This document shows, one piece after another, positions 55,548 through 64,000 of a DNA stretch of 64,000 nucleotides. The stretch covers positions 992,001 through 1,056,000 of the forward strand of contig CP084616.1 in NCBI GenBank assembly GCA_025917655.1, in the 5' to 3' direction. Origin of the DNA: Chlorella sorokiniana. Its lineage: Eukaryota; Chlorophyta; Trebouxiophyceae; Chlorellales; Chlorellaceae. Made by a program: the position numbers and the translations under genes. The stretch's first letter is position 1. Each line of letters starts with the position of its first letter. Under the pieces are notes generated by a model. It was not told the DNA's origin and made no database searches. It saw only the letters and a list, made by a program, of their open reading frames with translations.

Positions 55548-56219
55548 CTGTTGTGCTGCCTGGCTGCTCTGGCCCCCTCATTTTGCACGTCTGCAAAGTA
55601 TTCAGCGGCGGCGCCCGCAGCAGGAGCGGCAGTGAGCCCGTCTGCAGCCAACAGACATTGATCGCTTGAAGGCTGTATATTTACTGATAAAGGCTTCATG
55701 ATCGGCGGCACGGTACCAAACAAAGCCCTTGGTTAGCTGTGCCACTGCTGCAAGCTCACCCGCTGTCCTATAATCTTGTTCGCGCTTGAGTCGTGCTGTG
55801 ATGCGCTTAAGGAGGATTGCAGCCCTTTATAGTGTCGACGTCGCTCGCAGGTGACGCAACACCATTCACAAAGGCCTTTTCCAGGCCAAACAGGTTTCTT
55901 AATAGATGCATCAATGCACAATTTGATAACAAGGGCCACTTGCAGCATGTAGCGTTGCTGCCATGTGGCTAGCCGTCGTGACGCGTCGCCGCCGCCACCG
56001 CCGCTATTGTGGTTCGGGAGGTCACAGCTGGATGGCTTTCATGTGTGGCATGCACGGCAAGGCAGGCAGGAACAGGTAGCAAGAATGATTCCGAAACTGC
56101 CAGCGTCGTCAGTGGGAGGTCGCTTCGTGCTTCACTGGTGTCGCCAGCAGCGACGGCGTGGCCAGCATCGTGGCCGCCACCAGGCGCACCACACGGCCAG
56201 CATCCTGCATGTGCCTCAA
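55548..56219. other. intergenic, low-GC gap upstream of the low-complexity gene
   Basis: Contains the promoter of the gene ending at 54290 and the 3' UTR of the large gene to the right. 55640-55960 is the clearest dip in GC in this part. No coding signal seen. Confidence 0.4.
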
Positions 56220-59200
56220 TCAAACGCCTGGTGAGCTCAGGGCGGCCACATGACCTAGCGCCTTTTTGCCCACCAAAAACAGCTAGGCCGTTGGCAAGCA
56301 GCAGCGGCCGCGCACCTGGTCGCCCGCAGCTGAGTGCAGCTTGCGGTACAGCAGCAAGCGCGCTGGGGGGAGCATCCAAGGGAACCACTCGCCAAAGGCA
56401 GCGGCCTGCACAGGCACGCGAGTCGCACCAGCCAATCGCGTCATAGCAGAAAGGCAGGGTGCGAGCTGCAGGCCTACGCAGTTCCTCCCCAGGGTCAAGA
56501 GGGCAGCGTTTCAGGGCAGAACAACACAACAAGCGCCACGCCCCCGTGAGGCTGTCTCGCACCCCCACACACACCTGCCGTGCGTCCACCCCCGCCCACT
56601 GCGACAGGGCCAGCAGCGCCAGCGCCAGCGGCAGCAGGCTCTCGTCGTCCCCGGTGGCGGCTGCCAACACAGGCAGCACGCTGTCCGGCGCAGGCAGCAG
56701 CGGCGGCGGCACCCTGTCGGCCGCAGCAGCGCCTGCCGGCTCGTTGGGACGGGAAGCGCTGTGGGTATGAGCTGCGGACGGCGGACACACATCATGGCTG
56801 ATTGGTGCATCCGCGTGTCCCTCTGCTTGCACAGGCGGATCCAGCGCTGGCGCCGCGCTGCTCAGCTGCTGATCTGGCATGCCGGGCACCTCTTGCCTGG
56901 CCTCCGCCGAGTGGGCTTGGGCCCCCTCCTGCGGCGCCTGCTGCTGCCCATCCGGCTGCTCAGTGCACTCCACTCTCTGCTGCTTACCAACAGGCTCGGC
57001 CCCGCCTTCGCCTGTCGCAGGCTGGGCCTCCCGAGATGGAGGGTGCAGCCCGCTTGCGTTTGCGGCCTGCCTGCGCCTGATCAATGGCCATGGCCTGCTC
57101 GCCCACCGTTTGTGCTGGCGCATCGGAGGCAGGGGCCTCGCCGCTGCCACCAGCAGGGGCCTCGGCTCCTGCCAAGGCGCCAGCAGCCCTGGCTGCTTCC
57201 ACGATGGCTGCCGCCGCAGCAGCAGCAGCCTGAGGGATGGCCCAGGCGACACGACCGCCAGCAGGCCTGCACCCCAGCAGCCCGTGATGCTTCAACAGCG
57301 CCCGGGCCAGCCTGCAGGCACGGGAGCCAGCGCTCAGAATCAGCAGCAATGTGCAAGCCGCGGGCTGCAGCTTGATCCCCCGTGACAGGCCAAACACGCA
57401 TGGCGCCCAAGCATGAGCAGCAGTTGTGTCGTAGTGGTCTCACGTGGCGGGGCCACCACCAGTTACGCGCGCGAGTCCAGGACCGGCGCAACAAAGGGCG
57501 GCAGCCTCCACCTCAGCTGTGCCCGGCAAGGCAAGCCCCGGGCGTCCTGCAGGTCGAATTGCAGCGGACAAGAGCGGTGCTTCGAGTGTGTGGATGAGTA
57601 GGGGCACTGTGGCACTGTGGAGTGCTGCTGGCCGGCAGGCTCACCAGCAGCGCGCCCAGGGTGGCGGCGGCCCACTGCTGGACCCTGGAGAGCATCTTGG
57701 GGCCTCCATACTGACGCCACTGCTTCTTCGTTGAGAGCGTGTCGGGCAACGGAAGCGGCCATGCACTCGGCGGGCCGTCGCTGCCCGGGGATGCGGCGTC
57801 GTTGAGAGGCATGCCCCCATGGCTGCCCGGAGACGTAGCGTCATTGAGAGGCATGCCCCCTGGCTGCCCCGGGATGCGGCGTCGTTGAGAAGCATGTCCC
57901 CCTGGCTGCCCGGGGACGTAGCGTCGTTGAGAGGCATGCCCCCTGGCCCCCTGCGCCTGCCGGCTCTGGCACGGCAGTGGCAAGGCGAGCGCCCTCGCTG
58001 CCCCCCGAACTGCTGCTGGTGAACTGGCCGATGCTGCTGGCAGCCCCCAACAGCGTGGCTGGGCCGGCCACTGCCCCACAGGCGCTCAGCACTGCGGCCG
58101 ACAGGGCAGCTGCTTCTGCTGCTCTGCCCTGGGGCACAGCCCACACCACCGCCCTGCAGGCCGACCTCACTCGCTGCAGCACTCCGCAGGCGCCAAGCAG
58201 CTGCCGACAGAACCTGGGTAGGCAGACGGAAGGAGAGGGGTGTGGTTGGCGCAGGTTCCGGTGAGGATGATGCACAGCATGCACAGCGGCAAGGATGGGA
58301 ACCAGGAGGCTGCACCGCAGCATGCACAGCAGCGCCCCACAGGCCAATGTGCGACTTGGGCACGGCCACGCCCGGGCGCCTGCCAAGCCCTGCAGCGCGG
58401 CCGCGGCGGCAGCGTCCACAGCACGCTTGGGCAGCTCGAAATCAGGCGCAGCCTGCAACAGTTGTTGATTTCGTTTGCGGACAGGGCGTAAGGCACGAGG
58501 GGTGCAACATGCCTCCCACACCCTTCTTGTGACGTTACGGCCACGAAGGCGCCAGGAACGCTCACCAGCACCGCCTGCAATGCGGCTGCAGCGCAGGCCC
58601 GCAAAAACGGCAGCTGCTCTGGAGCGGGCCGGCGGCTGCCGCGAGCCCAGCTGACGGCCAGCGCTGGCGGTGGTTGCAGCGCGCTCTGAGGCGAGGGGTG
58701 CCGCGTCGGAGCCTCGGTCCCGGCCTCAGCTGGCAAAGCCGCTGCCAGCTGGCCCTGGAGGCAAGGCTGCGCCGATTGTGTGGCTGCTGGCGGATAGACG
58801 CCGGCCTGCGCCTGCAAGGCCAGGGCTGCTGCATCCATGTCTGCCACCTCAAGCGGCAGTAGCACGCCAGCGTTGTCAGCCTCGGCATCTGCATCGCTGC
58901 CTGCCGCCAGCACACCATCCTCCCCAAGGCCCAGGCAGGCGCCGCCGGGCAGCAGCTGCCACACTGTGGCGGCCGGCCTCCCTGCGGCAGCCTCGCTCCT
59001 GCGCTCTTCGGCCGACAGGTGGCGGAGCTCGAGAACGGCGGCCTCCTGCAGAGCCAGCAGGGCCTCCCTGCAGGCGGAGATCGGTGCGCTTGGCTTTAAT
59101 GAGCCGGGCAAGGACTGGCAATAGTCCAGCCACCTACAAGCACTGCAGCATTGAGCAGCAGGGCGTGGCAGGCTCGTAACTCGTAATTGGCGTGTTGGAT

Positions 59201-62200
59201 GCCCTCCTGCTCCACATTCCCCCACCTGAGGTCTGTGTGGCACACGCCCTGCTGGCGTGCCCACGCCGTCAGCGCCTCTGGCGGCAGGCGCATCAGCGGC
59301 TGCGACTCCAGCAACGGCAGCAGCTGCACGGCGCAGCGCCGTTGCGCCTGCCGCGGCAGACAGGCCAGGTGGGCGGCCAGGTAGGAGGCGGCGGCAGAAG
59401 CTGCCCCGCCGCTGGGCTGCCTGCGGCCTGCGGGTGGCGCCTGCGCCACCTGGCCTGCCATGCTGCGCGTGCAAGCTCTCTTGCTGGCGGGCTCCTGCAC
59501 CAGCCGCTGCGGTGCTCTGGGCTCTGCCCGTGCTGGCGGCGCCTGGTCAATGCGCGACTCTGGCGGCGCCTGGTCAATGCGCGACTCTGGCGGCGCCTGG
59601 TCAATGTGCGACACTCCTTGTGGTACAGCCAGCTGCTGACTTGGCTGCAGCATCTGTCGGTACTGCGGCTGCTCCTGCGGAAGCTGTTTGCTGTCCTTGG
59701 GCTGCTGCTGGTTCAGGTCGGTGAGGTGTTGTGGGCTGACTGGGGCTGCAGCCGGCTTCCCCGCACCCTCAGCGCCAACGGCGGGCGCTGCAGGCTGCGG
59801 CACGGCGGCAGGGGAGCCGGCATGGGCAGGGTCAGCATGAGGCGGCTCCAGGCCCCCGACAGCAGGTGGCTCAGCGGCACGATGGCTGTGTCCGCCGCAG
59901 CTGGCTCGCTGCCTGCCTGGCCGCCAGGGCTGGAGCTTCCCCTTGCGGGAGCTTCTTCAGCACTGGTCGCCAAACCTGGGGTGCTGGGGGAGGCGGGCGG
60001 GCATCGGCTGGGGTGGCGTCTCAGCTTTTGCCCTTGCTGGCTGGCAGCCATGGGTTGGTGCCGCTGCTTGCGTCGGCCCAACAGACGCCCCCGCTGCTGC
60101 TGGGGCTGCGGGCGAGCGTGCCCCTGTTGCTGCCTGCGCAGCTCTGGCTGCCTGAACCTCTGCAGCAGGCTGGGCGGGTGCTGGGGAAGCTGCCTCCGCC
60201 GCCAGAGGAACTGGTTCCCCGCCAGCATCGGGCGTGGCAGCAGCATGAAGCAGGCCCTGGCCTGGGACTGCCGCAGCAGGGGCCGCAGGGGGCTGCCTGC
60301 ACCTTGAGGCGCTGTCGGCTGTGCAAGACGGGTTTCCTGTGCTTGCTCCACCTGCGGAGGCGGGCTGGGGGCACCGGCGCTGCGGCAGCCGCCTCCCTGC
60401 CAAGTGGAGGCGGGCTGGGGTGCTCTGGCGCTGCGACAGGCGCCTGTTTGACAAGTGGAGGCGGGCCGGGGGCTCCGGTGCTGCGGCAGCCGCCTCTTTG
60501 AATAGAGGAGGCGGGCTGGGGGCTCCGGCGCTGCGGCAGCCACCTCTTTGACAAGTGGAGGCGGGCTGGGGGGCTCTGGCGCTGCGGCAGCCGCCTCCCT
60601 GCCAAGTGCAGGCGGGCTGGGGGCTCCGGCGCTGCGGCAGCCGCCTCCCTGCCAAGTGCAGGCGGGCTGGGGGCTCCGGCGCTGCGGCAGCCGCCTCCCT
60701 GCCAAGTGCAGGCGGGCTGGGGGCTCCGGCGCTAATGGCTCTGCGGCAGCCGCCTCCCTGCCAAGTGAAGGCGGGCCGGGGTGCTCTGGTGCTGCGGCAG
60801 CCGCCTCTTTGACAAGAGGAGGCGGGCTGGGGGCTCCGGCGCTGCGGCAGCCACCTCTTTGACAAGTGGAGGCGGGCTGGAGGGCTCTGGCGCTGCGGCA
60901 GCCGCCTCCCTGCCAAGTGGAGGCGGGCTGGGGTGCTCTGGCGCTGCGACAGGCGCCTGTTTGACAAGTGGAGGCGGGCCGGGGGCTCCGGTGCTGCGGC
61001 AGCCGCCTCTATGACAAGAGGAGGCGGGCTGGGGGCTCCGGCGCTGCGGCAGCCACCTCTTTGACAAGAGGAGGCGGGCTGGGGGCTCCGGCGCTGCGGC
61101 AGCCACCTCTTTGACAAGAGGAGGCGGGCTGGGGGCTCCGGCGCTGCGGCAGCCACCTCTTTGACAAGTGGAGGCGGGCTGGGGGCACTTGTGCTGCGGC
61201 AGCCACCTCCCTGACAAGTGGAAGCGGGCTGGGGGCTCAGAAGCTAATGGCGCTGCAGCAGCCGCCTCCCTGCCAAGCGGAGGTGGGCTGGGGCACCGGC
61301 GCTGCGGCAGCCGCCTCCCTGCCAAGTGGAGGCGGGCTGGGGTGCTCTGGCGCTGCGACAGGCGCCTGTTTGACAAGTGGAGGCGGGCCGGGGGCTCCGG
61401 TGCTGCGGCAGCCGCCTCTTTGAATAGAGGAGGCGGGCTGGGGGGCTCCGGCGCTGCGGCAGCCACCTGTTTGACAAGTGGAGGCGGGGCGGGGGCTCCG
61501 GTGCTGCGGCAGCCGCCTCTTTGAATAGAGGAGGCGGGCTGGGGGCTCCGGCGCTGCGGCAGCCACCTCTTTGACAAGTGGAGGCGGGCTGGAGGGCTCT
61601 GGCGCTGCGGCAGCCGCCTCCCTGCCAAGTGGAGGCGGGCTGGGGTGCTCTGGCGCTGCGACAGGCGCCTGTTTGACAAGTGGAGGCGGGCCGGGGGCTC
61701 CGGTGCTGCGGCAGCCGCCTCTATGACAAGAGGAGGCGGGCTGGGGGCTCCGGCGCTGCGGCAGCCACCTCTTTGACAAGTGGAGGCGGGCTGGGGGCAC
61801 TTGTGCTGCGGCAGCCACCTCCCTGACAAGTGGAAGCGGGCTGGGGGCTCAGAAGCTAATGGCGCTGCAGCAGCCGCCTCCCTGCCAAGCGGAGGTGGGC
61901 TGGGGTGCCCGGGCGCTGCGGCAGCCGCCTCCTTGCCAAGTGGAGGCGGGCTGGGGGCTCTGGCGCTAATGGCACGGGAGCAGCCGGCGTCCGCTTCTGA
62001 GCGGGCTGCATAGGAGGCTGCGCGGGGACGCCCTCCTCAGGCGTGGCGGCTCCGGTTGGGGGCTTGGGACAGCCGCAGCGGCGCCGGAGGCCGCGCCCGG
62101 CCGCCGTTTGAGGCATGCCTGCCCCACCGGTGGCGAGCGCGTGGCGCAGCTGGTGCACCAAAGCCCGGCCATGCCACCCTCACAGGGCCGCCTGCTGCGC

Positions 62201-62929
62201 CAACTGGCGTTGGAAATGCTGCCATGCCAGCCTGGCCGAGGGGCGGCAGCCAGGGTGACACCGAGGGTGGCGGCTGGAGCGGCGGGGGGCCTGGGGCTGC
62301 CGACCAGCGGGTGTGGCACCGCTCCAAAGGGACGCGCGACTCGCGGACAGTAGCGGGGCCCTGGCGGCAGGCAGCCAGCTGGCTGGAGGTGGCAAAGGAG
62401 CAGCGCCGGGCGCCGAATATGCTGTGTACAGCGCTGGCCATGCCTGGTAATGAGGCGCTCTGCCGCCTGCAGACATTTGCGGCCTGGGGTGAGGGAGCCA
62501 GTAGGCTGGCACATGCCCCGTGGCCTGCGGACGCCCGGCTCCGAACTCCGGCAAGCCAGGTGCCGCCTGCTGCTGCTGCTGCTGCCGTGGATGCGCCTGG
62601 CCACGGGGCCAGGCAGCACTGGCCGATGCGCGGGCAGCATGAGGTGGGTGCTTGGTGTCGCCCAGAAGCCTGAAGGCCGCGCTTGGTGCGGCTGCCTGCC
62701 GCCAGGGCCTGACACAGCCGCCTGCGATTGAGCCTGGCGTTGTTGCGCTGCGTGGCCGGTCCCAGAGGATGCCTCCACCGCGCCATGTTGCTGCTGCTGC
62801 TGCAGCTGAAGGTGGTGCGTGAGAGGCGGAACGGGGAGGGGCTCCCGCCGGACCCCGTGAGCTTGCGGCAAGACCTCGGACGAGCGCCGCGGCTGTGGCG
62901 GCGGCGCCGCCCGCCTTCGCCTGGTCCAA
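56220..62929 (-). CDS. large uncharacterised helical protein with repeat-rich N-terminal part
   Basis: Not recognised. The C-terminal exons are the best supported: WRQYGGPKMLSRVQQWAAAT with LGALL (57700), a Lys/Arg patch GRKRKRAAPSISGG (57040), LLPLALALLALSQWAGVDAR (56610), FGEWFPWMLPPARLLLYRKL (56370), and a last exon LFLVGKKALGHVAALSSPGV with stop at 56220 (phases fit GT-AG introns). Further up come LPPEALTAWARQQGVCHTDL, WLDYCQSLPGSLKPSAPISA, REALLALQEAAVLELRHLSA and RACAAAALQAVL. These look like helical-repeat sequence of a large nuclear or scaffold protein. The 5' part carries a 9-residue repeat, Gln/Pro-rich text and the 50-bp minisatellite, where the reading frame cannot be fixed; the start near 62929 or 62987 is a guess. 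More than one gene may be merged here. Confidence 0.35.
57789..57947 (-). repeat. 42-bp coding repeat in A-B-A-B order
   Basis: Nearly four 42-bp units. Units 1 and 3 carry GATGCGGCGTCGTTGAG, units 2 and 4 GACGTAGCGTC[A/G]TTGAG, so the true period is 84 bp. On the minus strand each encodes 14 residues, GGMPLNDATSPGSH or GGMPLNDAASPGSQ. It lies in the large helical gene next to a Ser/Gly-rich loop. Confidence 0.85.
59535..59615 (-). repeat. 27-bp coding repeat, three copies
   Basis: Three head-to-tail copies of about 27 bp. On the minus strand they encode 9-residue units, RIDQAPPES, in a Gln/Pro-rich stretch of the large helical gene. Confidence 0.8.
60350..61965. repeat. 50-bp GC-rich minisatellite, about 32 copies
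   Basis: Head-to-tail units of 50 bp, some 49-52 bp, built from GAGGCGGGCTGGGGGCTCCG, GCGCTGCGGCAGCC and a variable ACCTCTTTGACAAGTG part. Variants carry TCCCTGCCAAGTG, TTGAATAGAG or ATGACAAGAG in the variable part; a few have an extra CTAATG. Long frames stay open through it on both strands. On the minus strand three units give a 50-residue cycle with pieces such as KEVAAAAPEPPSPPP, ARLHLSKRWLPQRRSPQ and SSCQRGGCRSAGAP. Whether it is exon or intron is not settled. Confidence 0.9.
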
Positions 62930-62989
62930 GGCTGTGCATCGGCTGGGGGCCTTGCTCGCTTACAGAATGACCCCAGCTGCCATCCATTC

Positions 62990-63357
62990 GTTCTACCCTT
63001 CAAAAGCGAGTGGGGAATCGCACGCCTTATCAAGTGAGCCGTTGGCTTCTTTAGCAGCAACCTGCCATCGAAGGTGTGGGGCTCGTGCACTGCTGTCTAG
63101 GTTTGGGTGAAGCAAGCAAGACGGGTGCCCTTTGCTGCAGCCACACCTTACAGCCAGACCTTACAGAAGAGGCATTCGCTGTTTGAAATGATCCAAAATT
63201 GTTGTAAGCGGCATGGTGGGCATGGCTGGGGGAAACAGAGGGTAATATGAGCGTCGGAAGTTGAGTGGAAAGTCAGCGTGCATGGCCCGACGCCGCACCC
63301 CATGTGCTGGCAGCCAGGTCCCACATGTGCATTGCAGCTTTGGCAGCTGTTATCAAG
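62990..63357. other. intergenic, upstream of the large minus-strand gene
   Basis: Lower GC at 63170-63260. Likely promoter of the large gene and 3' UTR of the partial gene at the right edge. A plus-strand frame near 62880-63040 is open but not recognised. Confidence 0.35.
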
Positions 63358-64000
63358 TCACATGTCTAGTCTGCTGGCCTGGCTTTTGGCCGGCCCCACT
63401 GTCCTGGGACGTTGGGGCGGGAGTCGGCCGCGGCTGAATGGGTGGCGCGGTGTCTGTGGATGAGCCTGACCGCCACCGCAGGCGCTCGGGTGCCGCGGAT
63501 GTTGCCCGCCGTGTAGCTGCGGCAGCCTGCTGCCAGGCCTGGGCGGCGGCGGCGGCGGTCTTACTGAGCGCGGTGGCACCAGAGGGGGTGCCACCCGGCT
63601 CACCGCCTCAACCACAGCGCTGCTGGCCTTGGCGGCGGCGCCGCTGGCACCCCCGGCGGCCGCTGCCGCGGCGCTCGCCACCACCGCCCGCCGACGCCGC
63701 TGGCGGCCGCCGCAGCCTGGGCGCGGGCGGCGGCGGCGCCGCCGCTGATGCCGCCCGCCGCGGCGGCCGCTGTGGTGCGGGCGGCGTGGCGCACGCGCAC
63801 CCAGGCGCTGCGAGCAAGGCTGCGGCTCCACTCCTTCAGGGTGGGTCGCCGAACACGCCAGAGCCCCAGCCCTGCAGCAGTCGCGCGCGGGGAGGCGCAG
63901 CAGCCGTGTGGAACGGTTAAACCCTTGGCATTGGCCCGGTTTCAGCACCCTCGCTCAACCGCCGCCCTTGCGCTCCCAACCAGCCGTGCCAGAGCCATGG
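63358..64000 (-). CDS. Ala/Arg-rich protein, 3' part only
   Basis: Cut by the window edge, so the 5' part is missing. Minus-strand text such as LKEWSRSLARSAWVRVRHAA, RTTAAAAAGGISGGAAAARA and AVVASAAAAAAGGASGAAAK, then SSAVVEAV, has strong third-position GC and the Ala-rich helix look of an exon. The frame shifts in the middle (near 63680). The last part can be read either as SRVAPPLVPPRSVRPPPPPP or, in another frame, as KTAAAAAQAWQQAAAATRRA. No domain was recognised. Confidence 0.3.

Noticed and set aside
60321-61524. Plus-strand open frames with EAGWGHLCCGSHLPDKW-type repeats
   Set aside because: They follow from the minisatellite; the flanking exons that look coding are on the minus strand, so these are taken as shadows.
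62728-63110. Plus-strand frames near 62730-63110 as a separate gene
   Set aside because: Some third-position GC bias but frames break often and no domain is seen; evidence is too weak to list.
1-64000. Search by eye for transposons, virus-like elements, CRISPR arrays and rRNA
   Set aside because: No transposase, reverse transcriptase or integrase text, no long terminal repeats, no spaced array and no rRNA-like stretch was seen.

Overview
The window is nuclear DNA of a green alga, most likely a Chlorella-clade trebouxiophyte; the species cannot be fixed from sequence alone. The signs are very high GC, strong G/C at third codon positions, many short exons cut by small GT-AG introns that are rich in CA/C runs, chloroplast PsbS-like proteins, and an algal-only ankyrin-like family. 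No transposon, virus-like element, rRNA, tRNA or CRISPR array was recognised. All gene models below are my own joins of exons by eye, so inner exon borders are less certain than gene identity.

Layout from left to right: a partial Tim17/22/23-like gene (-, cut by the window edge); a phenylacetate-CoA-ligase-like adenylating enzyme (+); a BAT2_N/MOS1-like gene with long low-complexity tail (+); the TOR-complex subunit LST8 (-); a YjbQ/UPF0047 protein (+); a Q-rich bZIP factor (+); an algal ankyrin-like protein (-); the MICOS subunit Mic60 (-); a GT61-type glycosyltransferase (-); a bacterial-type mechanosensitive channel MscL (+); an SGNH-hydrolase-like membrane protein (-); a CCAR1/DBC1-like gene with C-terminal SAP domain (-, over 8 kb); an ABHD10-like hydrolase (+); two tandem PsbS-like genes (-); two uncharacterised low-complexity genes (-), the larger carrying a 42-bp repeat and a long 50-bp minisatellite; and a partial Ala-rich gene (-) at the right edge.

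The genes do not form an operon or pathway. Small themes can be seen: growth signalling and transcription (LST8, bZIP, MOS1-like, CCAR1-like), mitochondrial inner membrane (Mic60, possibly the Tim17-like gene), secretory or cell-wall work (GT61 and SGNH genes on either side of the channel), and photoprotection (the PsbS-like pair). The points most worth a second look are the PsbS-like pair that keeps only one of the two pH-sensing glutamates, the eukaryotic MscL with a CxxC tail, three GC-AG introns clustered in LST8, a palindromic intron satellite in the CCAR1-like gene, and a 50-bp minisatellite whose unit length is not a multiple of three. Many genes also show frame changes at G/C runs with no intron to explain them, which suggests uncorrected single-base errors in the assembly.
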